Shown here in pieces: positions 35,458 through 45,072 of a DNA stretch of 64,000 bases; within the stretch, counting starts at the first letter, position 1; the number at the start of each line of letters is the position of its first letter. The notes under the pieces are model-generated. The model worked only from the letters and a program-made list of their open reading frames with translations. It did no database searches and was not told where the DNA came from. Source of the DNA: UBA1227 sp045642705 (GTDB lineage: Bacteria > Bacillota > Clostridia > Oscillospirales > Acutalibacteraceae); contig JAZUJK010000021.1 in the NCBI GenBank assembly GCA_045642705.1, positions 104,091-168,090 on the forward strand, written 5' to 3'. Both the position numbers and the translations under genes were made by a program.

Positions 35458-36630
35458 ATGAATTATGCAGAAGAATCTCTAAAACTTCACTATGAATGGA
35501 AAGGCAAGCTCGAAGTAGTATCTCGTGCTGCGGTTGATAGCAAAGAAGCTCTTTCTCTCGCTTACACCCCTGGTGTTGCACAGCCATGCCTTGAAATTCA
35601 AAAAGATGTTGATAAATCATACGACCTCACACGTCGTTGGAACACTGTAGCAGTTATCACCGACGGTACTGCAGTACTCGGTCTCGGTGATATCGGTCCA
35701 GAGGCTGGCATGCCTGTTATGGAAGGCAAATGTGTTCTATTTAAAGAATTTGGCGGTGTTGATGCTATTCCACTTTGCATTCGCTCCAAGGATGTAGATG
35801 AAATAGTAAATACCGTATCTCTTCTCCTCGGCAGCTTCGGTGGCGTTAATCTTGAAGATATCGCAGCACCTCGTTGCTTTGAGATTGAGAAGAGGCTAAA
35901 AGAAGTATCCGATATTCCAATCTTCCATGATGACCAGCACGGCACTGCTGTTATCACTCTTGCTGGTCTCATCAACGCACTAAAACTCGTTGGCAAGAAT
36001 ATTGAGGATATCAAAATCGTAACATCAGGTGCCGGTGCTGCTGGTATCGCAATCATCAAACTCCTCATGAGCATGGGCCTCAAGAATGTCATTATGACAG
36101 ACCGCACAGGCGCTATCTATGAGGGCAGAGAAGGCCTCAATCCTATCAAGGAAGAGATGGCCAAGATAACAAACCAGAACCATGAAAAGGGCACTCTTGC
36201 TGAGGTAATTCGTGGCGCAGACGTATTCATTGGCGTATCTGCTCCTGGTACACTCACACAGGATATGGTTCGTACTATGGCCAAGGATCCAATCATCTTT
36301 GCCTGCGCAAATCCTACTCCTGAAATCTTCCCAGATGAAGCAAAAGCCGCTGGCGCTGCAGTTGTTTCAACTGGACGCTCAGACTATCCAAATCAGGTAA
36401 ACAATGTACTTGCTTTCCCTGGTATATTCCGTGGTGCTCTTGATGTCCGTGCAAGCGACATCAACGATGAGATGAAGATAGCTGCTGCATATGCTCTTGC
36501 AGGTCTCGTATCTGATGAGGAACTATCTGCTGACTATATTCTCCCAGCCGCTTTTGACCCACGTGTAAAGGATGCAGTTGCTGCCGCTGTTGCAGAAGCT
36601 GCTCGCAAGTCAGGCGTTGCCAGAATCTAA
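35458..36630 (+). CDS. Malic enzyme (NAD(P)-dependent, short form)
   Basis: The 390-residue enzyme oxidatively decarboxylates malate to pyruvate. It opens YAEESLKLHYEWKGKLEV, with LAYTPGVAQPC near residue 40, the metal site block FHDDQHGTA near 155 and the nucleotide loop TSGAGAAGIAI near 185. This is the short bacterial type without the phosphotransacetylase-like extension. The gene starts 3 bases after the LDH2-family gene, so the two form a malate module. A hairpin terminator follows. Confidence 0.95.
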   Translation: MNYAEESLKLHYEWKGKLEVVSRAAVDSKEALSLAYTPGVAQPCLEIQKDVDKSYDLTRRWNTVAVITDGTAVLGLGDIGPEAGMPVMEGKCVLFKEFGGVDAIPLCIRSKDVDEIVNTVSLLLGSFGGVNLEDIAAPRCFEIEKRLKEVSDIPIFHDDQHGTAVITLAGLINALKLVGKNIEDIKIVTSGAGAAGIAIIKLLMSMGLKNVIMTDRTGAIYEGREGLNPIKEEMAKITNQNHEKGTLAEVIRGADVFIGVSAPGTLTQDMVRTMAKDPIIFACANPTPEIFPDEAKAAGAAVVSTGRSDYPNQVNNVLAFPGIFRGALDVRASDINDEMKIAAAYALAGLVSDEELSADYILPAAFDPRVKDAVAAAVAEAARKSGVARI

Positions 36631-36641
36631 TCTAAAAGACA

Positions 36642-36686
36642 ATAGGGCCATTCTTACAAAAGTGTAAGATTGGTCCTATTTTTTGT
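36642..36686 (+). terminator. Intrinsic terminator after the malic enzyme gene
   Basis: A 17-bp stem with two mismatches (36642-36658 and 36663-36679) and a following TTTTTTG run. Confidence 0.85.
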
Positions 36687-36760
36687 AAGGCAAAAAAATG
36701 GTGCCGCTTCAATCAGTCACGTATAGTTGAATTGTAAAACAAAAAGGAGGTCATTTTGAC

Positions 36761-37528
36761 ATGACACTTTTAGAAGTTAAAAATATTCAAAAAATCTATA
36801 CCACTAAATTCGGCACCAACAATGTTGAGGCCTTGCGCGATGTATCCTTCTCTGTAGAGGAGGGAGAATATGTCGCAATAATGGGCGAGTCTGGTTCAGG
36901 CAAGACCACACTCCTCAACATACTTGCTTCTCTCGATAAACCAACCGCTGGCGAAGTATACCTATCCGGTGTTAAAACAACAGATATCAAGGATAAGGAT
37001 CTCGCTGCATTTAGGCGTGAAAATCTTGGCTTTGTATTCCAGGATTTCAATCTCCTTGATACATTTACACTAAGAGATAATATTTTCCTACCTCTTGTAT
37101 TATCAGGTAAGCCTTATTCCGAGATGGAGGAGCGCATTGCTCCGCTTGCTAAAATCCTTGGAATAGATGAACTTCTTGATAAATATCCATTTGAAGTATC
37201 CGGTGGTCAGAAGCAGAGAGCCGCTGTTGCTCGTGCGCTCATTACTGAACCACAGCTAATCCTCGCAGACGAGCCAACAGGCGCGCTCGACTCCAAGGCT
37301 TCTGACGCATTACTACGCGTCTTTGGCGACATAAATGCTGCCGGTCAGACCATACTTATGGTCACCCATTCGACCAAGGCAGCAAGCCACGCTGGACGCG
37401 TTCTGTTTATCAAGGATGGAACCGTATTCCACCAGATTTATAAGGGCGACAAGACTGTTGATCAGATGTACAGTCAGATTTCAGACACCCTTACAGTTCT
37501 TACAACAGGCGGTGAGATTCGTGAATAA
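36761..37528 (+). CDS. BceA-type ABC transporter ATP-binding protein
   Basis: The 255-residue ATPase has Walker A GESGSGKTT near residue 40, the Q-loop FQDFNLL, the signature VSGGQKQRAAVARAL near 145, Walker B LILADEPTG and an H-loop VTHS. It is closest to the MacB/BceA group, which acts on peptides in the membrane rather than on solutes. The permease gene overlaps its end by 8 bases. Together with the regulator and kinase downstream it forms a Bce module, which in Firmicutes senses and detoxifies antimicrobial peptides such as bacitracin or lantibiotics. AAGGAGG precedes the ATG. Confidence 0.93.
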   Translation: MTLLEVKNIQKIYTTKFGTNNVEALRDVSFSVEEGEYVAIMGESGSGKTTLLNILASLDKPTAGEVYLSGVKTTDIKDKDLAAFRRENLGFVFQDFNLLDTFTLRDNIFLPLVLSGKPYSEMEERIAPLAKILGIDELLDKYPFEVSGGQKQRAAVARALITEPQLILADEPTGALDSKASDALLRVFGDINAAGQTILMVTHSTKAASHAGRVLFIKDGTVFHQIYKGDKTVDQMYSQISDTLTVLTTGGEIRE

Positions 37529-39536
37529 ACTAGGCTTTTATTTCAAGATGGCCTGGTCCAATATCACGAAAAATTCCAAGTTCTATATTCCATATATATT
37601 GACCTCGTTCATCACAATTACAATGTTTTTTACATTGCAGAGTTTCTGCAATAACTCCAATCTTCCATCAAGTAGTAGCTTTAAAATGCTTATGGGTTTT
37701 GGACTACCAGTCGTTCTAATATTTAGCGCAATCTTCTTGTTTTATACCAACAGTTTCCTTATAAAACGGAGGAAAGCAGAATTTGGCCTATTCAATATTC
37801 TTGGTATGGAAAAACGCCATATCATAACACTTATTTCGATAGAAACATCAATAATTGCAGCCATCAGTTTAGTACTTGGAATAGGTGTAGGTATCCTACT
37901 CAACAAACTTATTTTCCTTGTGCTCAATAAGGTTGTTGCGTTTATGACACCACTTGTTTTCGAATTCTCATTTCAGGCTATCTATAAAACATTCTTGCTA
38001 TTTAGCCTCATATATCTTGCCATTCTAATCAAGAACATAATTGAAGTTGTTAAAGTAAATCCAATTGAACTTCTATCCGCTGGCAAGAGCGGTGAAAAAG
38101 AACCAAAAGCGAAATGGGTACTCGCAATTTTCGGAATAATTTGTATCGGCACAGGATATGTTTTATCAATTACAACATCCAATCCGCTTACTGCAATTCA
38201 GCTTTTCTTTGTTGCCGTTGTACTCGTTATCATAGGCACTTATGCACTATTTTTATCAGGCACAATTGCCCTTTTAAAACTATTAAAAAACAAAAAGAAT
38301 TACTATTATAAAACCAATCATTTTGCATCCATATCTGGACTGCTTTTTAGAATGAAACAAAACAGTGTTGGTCTTGCCAACATCTGTATCCTATCAACAA
38401 TGGTTATTGTTATGATAGGCACAACAATGTCACTCTATGCGGGCGCTACAGATATCGTCAAAACCCGCTATCCACGTGAAGTCACAACAACAATCGAATG
38501 TGAAAACAAAGATGAAATTATGAAAAAAGGCAAAGCCATTGTAGATAAAGTTTCATCCGATACGGGAATAGAAGTCGAAAACTATTCGGAATATTCTGTA
38601 CTAAATCTCTCCACTTGCAAGCACGGAAGCGATGTCTTCAACGCCCACACAGAGGGTTCAAGCCTTGCAATTTTCGAAGTTTATACACCCAACGATTTTG
38701 AAACTTTTTATGAGGCTGAACTCCCTAATTTCCCTGATTCACAAAATACCATCTATGTTGGCGCATCAACATCTGATACGAGGCTTCCAGAAAAAATCAT
38801 TCTCTTTGATGAACAATATAATGTTGAATATTTGCAGGGCTCTGCTTATAAAGAAAAGACAAAGGGCGCAATGTCTGTTATGGTTGCGGAAGCATATGCT
38901 ATAATTGTGCCAAATGATGCTGTCATGGATAAAATCAATACTCTTCAATATGAAGCTTATTCCAAGGTGAGCAATATGGTCCCATCACTCTCCGCAGTCA
39001 ATATAAATTTTGATCTCAAATGTGATGTAAAAGATGAGTCCGTCTTCTTTGACAAATATAAACCTCTAATCAATGAACTTATCGGACCTTCTGATGACGG
39101 CATTGTAAATACCGACCTTCGCAGTATAAAAAGTCTTGATTTTGCTGAACTTACAGGAAGCTTTCTCTTCCTTGGTGTATTCCTAAGCGTCCTATTCCTT
39201 ATGGCAACTGTACTTATCATGTATTACAAACAGATTGTTGAAGGATATGATGACAAGCACAACTTTGAAATCATGCAAAAGGTAGGTATGGACAAGTCTG
39301 AGGTTAAACGAACCATCAAATCGCAAGTACTAATAATGTTCTTCTTACCTCTTATTGTCGCATTTGTTCATATGGGATTTGCGTTGCCTATACTATTCTA
39401 TCTACTATCAGCATTCGCAATTACCAATGTTCCACTCGTTGTAATATGTTGCGCATGTACTTGCCTCGTTTATGCAATAATCTATGGGGTTGTTTACAGC
39501 GCAACTGCTAAAACGTATTATAAGATTGTAAGTTAA
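37521..39536 (+). CDS. BceB-type ABC transporter permease
   Basis: The 671-residue permease is set to start at GTG 37521 (read VNKLGFYFKMAWSNITKNSKFY), which matches the BceB opening and overlaps bceA by 8 bases; the longer frame runs over bceA and is rejected. About ten membrane segments are visible, two FtsX-like blocks, and a large extracellular domain of roughly 200 residues (residues 320-530) between segments 7 and 8. In Bce systems that domain carries peptide specificity and the permease signals to the kinase. Confidence 0.92.
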   Translation: MNKLGFYFKMAWSNITKNSKFYIPYILTSFITITMFFTLQSFCNNSNLPSSSSFKMLMGFGLPVVLIFSAIFLFYTNSFLIKRRKAEFGLFNILGMEKRHIITLISIETSIIAAISLVLGIGVGILLNKLIFLVLNKVVAFMTPLVFEFSFQAIYKTFLLFSLIYLAILIKNIIEVVKVNPIELLSAGKSGEKEPKAKWVLAIFGIICIGTGYVLSITTSNPLTAIQLFFVAVVLVIIGTYALFLSGTIALLKLLKNKKNYYYKTNHFASISGLLFRMKQNSVGLANICILSTMVIVMIGTTMSLYAGATDIVKTRYPREVTTTIECENKDEIMKKGKAIVDKVSSDTGIEVENYSEYSVLNLSTCKHGSDVFNAHTEGSSLAIFEVYTPNDFETFYEAELPNFPDSQNTIYVGASTSDTRLPEKIILFDEQYNVEYLQGSAYKEKTKGAMSVMVAEAYAIIVPNDAVMDKINTLQYEAYSKVSNMVPSLSAVNINFDLKCDVKDESVFFDKYKPLINELIGPSDDGIVNTDLRSIKSLDFAELTGSFLFLGVFLSVLFLMATVLIMYYKQIVEGYDDKHNFEIMQKVGMDKSEVKRTIKSQVLIMFFLPLIVAFVHMGFALPILFYLLSAFAITNVPLVVICCACTCLVYAIIYGVVYSATAKTYYKIVS

Positions 39537-39552
39537 ATTATCGGAGGATTTT

Positions 39553-40254
39553 ATGGACGTAAAACTTTTCGGTGACGGTGTTAATTTCAAAATATTCATT
39601 GTAGAAGATGATGATACTATCGCTCGAGCTATCAAGAAAGGTCTCGAGTCTTGGAGTTGCGTCGTCCATATAGTGGAAGACTATTCCAAAGTCATGGAGG
39701 AATTTGTAAGAGAAGAGCCTGAGCTTGTCCTTATGGATATTACCCTTCCATTCTTCAATGGCTACTATTGGTGTTCCGAAATCCGAAAAGTGTCCAAGGT
39801 CCCAATTGTATTTATCTCATCTGCGTCCGACAATATGAATATTGTAATGGCTATGAGCATGGGCGCAGATGACTTTATTGCCAAACCATTTGATCTAAGT
39901 GTCCTCACCGCCAAAGTGCAAGCCCTACTTCGTAGAACCTATGATTTTGGCGGAGAGTCACATCTTATTACACACAGAGGCCTTGTCCTCAATCTCGACA
40001 ACGCCTCCCTCACTTATAACGGTCTTGCAATTGACCTTACTAAAAATGAATATAAGATTCTTCAACTTCTTATCACCAAGCGCGGCAGCATCGTATCGCG
40101 TGATGCGCTAATGGCTCATCTCTGGGAAAGCGATGAGTTCGTTGACGAAAATACTCTTTCCGTCAACATGACGCGCATCCGCAAAAAATTGGGTGCTGCC
40201 GGTCTACCTGATTTCATAACAACCAAGAAGGGAATCGGATATATTGTTGAGTAA
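39553..40254 (+). CDS. BceR-type response regulator
   Basis: The 233-residue OmpR/PhoB-family regulator has the receiver acidic pocket (VEDDD near 18-21), phosphorylation at Asp62 in LVLMDITLPF, the Lys of AKPFDL near 115, and a winged-helix DNA-binding domain ending KKLGAAGLPDFITTKKGIGY. An extra 11 residues precede the receiver; no in-frame later start exists. GGAGG precedes the ATG. It should control the transporter operon that contains it, forming a feedback loop. Confidence 0.94.
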   Translation: MDVKLFGDGVNFKIFIVEDDDTIARAIKKGLESWSCVVHIVEDYSKVMEEFVREEPELVLMDITLPFFNGYYWCSEIRKVSKVPIVFISSASDNMNIVMAMSMGADDFIAKPFDLSVLTAKVQALLRRTYDFGGESHLITHRGLVLNLDNASLTYNGLAIDLTKNEYKILQLLITKRGSIVSRDALMAHLWESDEFVDENTLSVNMTRIRKKLGAAGLPDFITTKKGIGYIVE

Positions 40255-40267
40255 GGGGGAAGCCAAT

Positions 40268-41260
40268 ATGAAGACTCTAACAGGATATCTTAAAACAAAA
40301 GCACCATTATATATCTTAATGGTGCTTTTCGCCTTATTAATAATACTTATAAACTGGGTCTCTGACTACCCGCTCGACGCCACAATCTATGCCCTAGTCA
40401 TCTGCGCGGTAGCATTTATCATCTACGAATCAATTTGCTATATCAAGCATACAAAATTTATGAAATCTCTACGAGATATGGAAAATAAAATCGGCATTTC
40501 AATAGAGAATCTTCCTGCTCCACAGGACAATATTTCCCGTGAATATACCAGTTTGCTGGAAGAATTGTCGAGAGTTCAAACAATGACCGAGAGTAAATAC
40601 AACTCCCGTTATCGCGATATGTTTGACTATTATACTATGTGGGCTCATCAGATTAAGACTCCTATCCAGGCTATGATGCTGATTCTACAAGAGGAAGAGA
40701 CTGAGACTAATCAAGAACTCGAATTGGAACTCAAGAAAATTGAGCAATATGTCGATATGGTCCTCACATTCCTAAAACTCGATACAAGCGCAAGCGACCT
40801 CTCTATCAAGAAGCAACCTATCGATCCTATTATAAAATCGGCTGTTCGCAAGAACGCCAAGTCATTCATAATCAAGAAGATTTCCCTCGTATATGACGAT
40901 TTAGATATTGTCGCTCTCACCGATGAGAAATGGCTGCAATTTGTAATTGAGCAGATTCTCTCAAATTGCCTTAAATATACCAAATCCGGCTCAGTTACAA
41001 TTGCCAAAACTGGCGACACCAGTTTCTCAATCACTGATACAGGCATCGGTATCGCTTCCGATGACCTGCCTCGCGTATTTGAGCGCGGTTTCACCGGCTA
41101 CAACGGACGTGAGGACAAGAAGGCCACCGGAATCGGCCTATACCTCTGCCATGAAATTCTAAACAAACTAGGACATAAGATTTCAATAGAATCAGCACAA
41201 GGTGTTGGCACAACTGTCACGATAGATGTTTCGCCAAGAAACATAGACGTTCGTGACTGA
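40268..41260 (+). CDS. BceS-type intramembrane-sensing histidine kinase
   Basis: The 330-residue kinase has two membrane segments (residues 12-30 and 37-58) separated by only a few residues, the mark of intramembrane-sensing kinases that cannot bind ligand themselves and rely on the transporter. The phosphorylated His lies in AHQIKTPIQ near 127. The ATP-binding domain shows the N box (IEQILSNCLKYTK), DTGIGI and GIGLYL. The ATG at 40268 follows AAGGGGG; an upstream TTG frame is rejected. It starts 13 bases after the regulator. Confidence 0.93.
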   Translation: MKTLTGYLKTKAPLYILMVLFALLIILINWVSDYPLDATIYALVICAVAFIIYESICYIKHTKFMKSLRDMENKIGISIENLPAPQDNISREYTSLLEELSRVQTMTESKYNSRYRDMFDYYTMWAHQIKTPIQAMMLILQEEETETNQELELELKKIEQYVDMVLTFLKLDTSASDLSIKKQPIDPIIKSAVRKNAKSFIIKKISLVYDDLDIVALTDEKWLQFVIEQILSNCLKYTKSGSVTIAKTGDTSFSITDTGIGIASDDLPRVFERGFTGYNGREDKKATGIGLYLCHEILNKLGHKISIESAQGVGTTVTIDVSPRNIDVRD

Positions 41261-41317
41261 TATAGTCTCTTGACATTAAAAATTATCTTATGTATCGTTT
41301 TAATAAGAGGTGATTTT

Positions 41318-42064
41318 ATGGATTACGAACTCTATTACGATATGATACAAAAGCGTAAATCATTTCATGAATTTGGTGAAATTGGAACCGTATCAGAGGA
41401 AGAACTAGAAGATATTAGAGCCTTTCTCCCTACCATCACACCACTCTATGATGATATAAAAGTTGAGATGCAAATCGTAAAAGAAGAGGAGACCACTTGC
41501 AACCGTGGCGCAGAATATTGCATCCTCTTCTATAGCGAGAAAAAGGACAATTACTTACAAAACATCGGATATATGTGTCAGCAGGCTGACCTCTATCTCG
41601 TATCAAAGGATATAGGCACCCTCTGGTTTGGCATCGGCCATCCCAAGGAGAAAAATAGCGATCTCTCATATGTAATCATGCTGGCCTTTGCCAAGAAACC
41701 AGACGGCCCTTGGCGTCGTGACATGTTCGCAGCCAAGCGAAAGGAACTGTCCGAGACCTGGTCAGGTCCAGTTCCAGAATATGCGAACATCGCCCGCTTC
41801 ACGCCAAGCGCTTGCAACTCTCAACCATGGTACGTTGAGAGTTCTGACCATGGCCTCACGGTTTACCGCAAGCGTAAACCCGGCAAAGTCGGCATCATGC
41901 CTATCGCCATGGTCCCTTATTTCAATAGGATAGATATGGGAATCTACTTCTGCATTTTAGAGGTTTGCCTGCATCACTTTGGCCAAGACTATGAGCGTGT
42001 ACTCTATGTTGACGGAGAAGATTCCAAGCTCACAACACTCAATGCAGAATATAAATTTAAATAG
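41318..42064 (+). CDS. Nitroreductase-family protein (TM1586-like)
   Basis: A 248-residue protein starting MDYELYYDMIQKRKSFHEF, similar to the nitroreductase subfamily named for TM1586, which is a fused double nitroreductase domain. FTPSACNSQPWYVES and GIMPIAMVPYFNRIDMG are recognisable FMN-site regions. Substrate unknown. The start at 41318 has AAGAGGTG upstream; a longer frame begins within the spacer after the kinase gene. It lies 57 bases behind the Bce module, so read-through is possible. Confidence 0.75.
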   Translation: MDYELYYDMIQKRKSFHEFGEIGTVSEEELEDIRAFLPTITPLYDDIKVEMQIVKEEETTCNRGAEYCILFYSEKKDNYLQNIGYMCQQADLYLVSKDIGTLWFGIGHPKEKNSDLSYVIMLAFAKKPDGPWRRDMFAAKRKELSETWSGPVPEYANIARFTPSACNSQPWYVESSDHGLTVYRKRKPGKVGIMPIAMVPYFNRIDMGIYFCILEVCLHHFGQDYERVLYVDGEDSKLTTLNAEYKFK

Positions 42065-42079
42065 AAAAAGGCATAAAAA

Positions 42080-42118
42080 AACAACCTACTCAAGTGATGA
42101 GTAGGTTGTTTTATTTTT
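42080..42118. terminator. Bidirectional intrinsic terminator
   Basis: A perfect 13-bp stem, AACAACCTACTCA and complement (42080-42092, 42098-42110), with T runs on both strands. It lies between the nitroreductase gene and the convergent polyferredoxin gene. Confidence 0.95.
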
Positions 42119-42121
42119 TAA

Positions 42122-42598
42122 TTATTCAGCTGCTGGAGCAGCAACAAGTGCTGGAACTGGATCGTTGCTATTATAGATAGAACCGAACTTACACTTAGAC
42201 ATGCAGAGTCCGCAACGAACGCACTTTGTCTCATCAATTACGTGAGGTGTCTTAACCTTGCTGATGATAGCATCAACTGGGCATACACGTGCACAAGCTG
42301 TACAACCCTTACATGTGTTAGGATCGATGCGTACAGGTGCATCATAATTGATATAGATTGGATCTTTTCCTTCTTCTGGCTGTGTTGTCTCCATTGTGAT
42401 TGCCTCAACTGGGCAAGAACGAGCACAAACACCGCATCCAATACACTCTTCGATTTTAGCAGGAACTGGAAGTTCACGTCTCATACCACGACGAGTTACA
42501 GGATGAGAAAGATCGAAAATACTAGTTGGGCAGTTGTAAACACAAGCCTTACAACCGTAGCAACCGTCATAGTTAATTACAGGAATAGCATTAGCCAT
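42122..42598 (-). CDS. Polyferredoxin subunit with four [4Fe-4S] motifs
   Basis: The 158-residue protein has four CxxCxxCxxxC motifs: CYGCKACVYNC near residue 13, CIGCGVCARSC near 55, CKGCTACARVC near 95 and CVRCGLCMSKC near 125, enough for four clusters. It resembles the electron-transfer subunits paired with tungsten aldehyde oxidoreductases. The start at 42598 overlaps the end of the oxidoreductase gene by 8 bases and has GGAGG upstream, so the two proteins are probably made as a complex. A longer frame is not supported. Confidence 0.88.
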   Translation of the reverse strand: MANAIPVINYDGCYGCKACVYNCPTSIFDLSHPVTRRGMRRELPVPAKIEECIGCGVCARSCPVEAITMETTQPEEGKDPIYINYDAPVRIDPNTCKGCTACARVCPVDAIISKVKTPHVIDETKCVRCGLCMSKCKFGSIYNSNDPVPALVAAPAAE

Positions 42599-44621
42599 TG
42601 ATTGCCACCTCCTCAACGAAGTTGCTTATAGGAGCCTCAAGGAAGTAATCAAGCTGGAGTTCCTTAATTGTCTCTTCCTTAGGAATACCTGTCTCAGGAA
42701 CGAAACCAGCGTTCTCCCATGTCTTCATCATCATAGCGTCGATTGGAACTGTCTTACCAGCATTCTTACCAGCCTTAAGTGGTGGCTCACCAACCATACG
42801 ACCGTGAGGACGTGAATACCAAGGATCAAGACCCTGCTTAATGTTGAACATATGACGCATTGTGAATACACGTCTACCAATCCACATATATTCATCTGGA
42901 GTCTTGCCCCAACCTGTTGCTGCATCGAGCCACTCAAAGAGTGGGTAGTTACCAACACCAAGGATGAAACCGAAGTAGCATCCGCCGGCACCATCAACTA
43001 CACGCTTGAAGTAAGCACAAGCAAGAACCTTGAGTGCCTCTTCATCACATGGCTTCCACTCGCCTTCCTTAGAACCGATAAGTACTGCTGGAGGAGCCCA
43101 TGTAACCTTCTTCCAGAGGTGCATACAACCATAGTAGAGAGAACCACCTGATGTATGACGAGAAGGTGTAGCGTCGATTGCATATAGAGTAGCCTGCTGT
43201 GGGTCTGGACGAGAGTCATGCATTGGAGGCTCTGTACCACCAGCATGAACAGCATACTTCGCAAACTCAGGACCAAGCTTCTTAACTGCTTCCTTACAAC
43301 CATCAGCAAGAACATCACCGATGCCCTCACGATGAACAATCATCTTAACGAGCTTGATGATAGCATCAGCATCGCCCCAATGAAGCTCAAATCCAACATC
43401 ATCCTTAGTAAGGAGACCGTTTTCATATGCTTCAATTGCAAGACCTACAGAACCACCGCATGAAATAGCATCCATGCCTGCACGGTTGAGGTACTCGTTA
43501 ATGAAGAGCATTGCATCATTATCATCATTGAGAAGGAATCCTGTGAAATCCCACTGTGACTCATATTCTGGCTTATGTACGCGAGAATAGCCCTGATCGT
43601 TATGCTTAATCTTAGAAATATCAAGCTCGCCGCCGCAACCATATACGCATGAATAGCAATAGTAACGGTTTGTCTGAAGCTTGAGCATCTGAGATCCGTC
43701 TGTCTTATTAATCTTGTCAATGTGGAAGTCCTCTTTCTGAGAACCGCCCCAGTTCTTGATAGGAGCCTCACCTGTCTGAGCAGCGAAGCCAGAAGCACCT
43801 GCTGTGCCCCATGTACCCATCAATACACCTGTCATGATACCATCTGGAGACATCTGAAGTTCTGGAAGGAACTTCGCAACGTTCAAGAGACCAGCTGGAA
43901 CCTGTGGAGGTAAGAATACCATGTTAACGCGCTTAGCGCACATCTTAGAAAGCTTGTGAATTTCAGCTGGGTTTTCACCAGAAACAGCCTTAGTACCACC
44001 AAGAACAATACCCTTAAGCATCTTAGAGCCCATAACTCCGCCGACACCCTGACGAGCTGCGATACGACCGTTATCATTACAGATACCTGCCATATAGCTC
44101 TTGTTCTCACCGGCCCAACCGATTGTACAAGCCTGAGGAACTTTCTTACCAGGAATTGTATTCTCTTCTACGAGCATTTTCTCAGCAACAGCTGCATCCT
44201 GACCCCAGATATGTGATGCGTCCTTAAGAACAGGACCGTTGTTATCACAATAGAGGTATACAGGTGTGTCTGAAGCACCATGGAATGCGATCATATCATA
44301 TCCACATGCCTTGATAAATGGAGCAAATGTACCACCACAGTTTGCTTCACCTATACCACCTGTTGCAGGTGACTTAGTTATTGCCATCCAACGACCTGTA
44401 ATTACAGAACCTGTGCTTGTCAAAAGACCAGATGTAATACAGAGAACGTTCTCTGGACCCATAGGATCTGCACCAGCTGGGATGTTTCTATAGCACCACC
44501 ATGCACCAAGTGCAGCGCCTGAAAGGAAGTTTTCGTAGATTTCGTCCTTAACTTTAATCTCAGTGCAAACCTTGTTAGTAAGGTCTACCTTAAGGATTTT
44601 TCCACAATAGCCTTTCATCAT
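42591..44621 (-). CDS. Aldehyde:ferredoxin oxidoreductase, tungsten-type
   Basis: The 676-residue enzyme belongs to the AOR family, which oxidises aldehydes to acids using a tungsto-bispterin site and reduces ferredoxin. It opens GYCGKILKVDLTNKVCTEI, with SPATGGIGEANCGG near residue 85 and the cluster motif CYSCVYGCGG near 315; a later Cys in GAGGCYFG near 550 could be the fourth cluster ligand. Clostridial members detoxify food or host aldehydes or recycle acids; the substrate cannot be read here. AAGGAGATG precedes the ATG. It lies between a MoaD-like gene and the polyferredoxin gene on the same strand. Confidence 0.9.
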   Translation of the reverse strand: MMKGYCGKILKVDLTNKVCTEIKVKDEIYENFLSGAALGAWWCYRNIPAGADPMGPENVLCITSGLLTSTGSVITGRWMAITKSPATGGIGEANCGGTFAPFIKACGYDMIAFHGASDTPVYLYCDNNGPVLKDASHIWGQDAAVAEKMLVEENTIPGKKVPQACTIGWAGENKSYMAGICNDNGRIAARQGVGGVMGSKMLKGIVLGGTKAVSGENPAEIHKLSKMCAKRVNMVFLPPQVPAGLLNVAKFLPELQMSPDGIMTGVLMGTWGTAGASGFAAQTGEAPIKNWGGSQKEDFHIDKINKTDGSQMLKLQTNRYYCYSCVYGCGGELDISKIKHNDQGYSRVHKPEYESQWDFTGFLLNDDNDAMLFINEYLNRAGMDAISCGGSVGLAIEAYENGLLTKDDVGFELHWGDADAIIKLVKMIVHREGIGDVLADGCKEAVKKLGPEFAKYAVHAGGTEPPMHDSRPDPQQATLYAIDATPSRHTSGGSLYYGCMHLWKKVTWAPPAVLIGSKEGEWKPCDEEALKVLACAYFKRVVDGAGGCYFGFILGVGNYPLFEWLDAATGWGKTPDEYMWIGRRVFTMRHMFNIKQGLDPWYSRPHGRMVGEPPLKAGKNAGKTVPIDAMMMKTWENAGFVPETGIPKEETIKELQLDYFLEAPISNFVEEVAING

Positions 44622-44673
44622 TTCATCTCCTTATAAAATGTTAATAGATAACATAATTATGAACACATAAGAA

Positions 44674-44907
44674 TTAGCCGCCGCCAGAGAGTGTGAAAGC
44701 ACTTACAATATCACCATCGTGTAGCACGGTATCCATTGATACTTTTTCATAATTGACAAGAAGTGGGAACACTTTACGCCACATAATAGGCAACTTAACA
44801 ATCTTTAAAAATTGTCCCAGTGTTGTTCCCTCAGGAACTTCAATGTTTCCAAACTTATCCATCTTTGAAAAATCACACATTGGTGGGCCATGAAATTCAA
44901 TCTTCAT
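44674..44907 (-). CDS. MoaD/ThiS-like sulfur carrier
   Basis: A 77-residue ubiquitin-fold protein ending LSGGG, so the C-terminal Gly-Gly needed for thiocarboxylate formation is present. The block VSMDTVLHDGDIVSAF is typical of the family. Such carriers supply sulfur for molybdopterin, thiamine or cysteine. Its position just ahead of the aldehyde oxidoreductase gene points to pterin cofactor supply for that enzyme. The ATG at 44907 has GAGGAG upstream. Confidence 0.85.
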   Translation of the reverse strand: MKIEFHGPPMCDFSKMDKFGNIEVPEGTTLGQFLKIVKLPIMWRKVFPLLVNYEKVSMDTVLHDGDIVSAFTLSGGG

Positions 44908-45072
44908 ATCATGTACTCCTCGCGCCATTTTACGGCACAATTATTCATAATAGTAAAATTATTATATATTATATACATTTAATTAGCAACCTTTAAAAAC
45001 AAATATTTTTGTGTTTACAAGGGGTACCTATGTTGATATAATATGCGTGTTATTTTGAGGAGGGATCTCCAA

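Noticed and set aside
37335..37520. N-terminal extension of the Bce permease
   Set aside because: It runs over the ATPase gene in another frame; the GTG at 37521 gives the family start and normal overlap.
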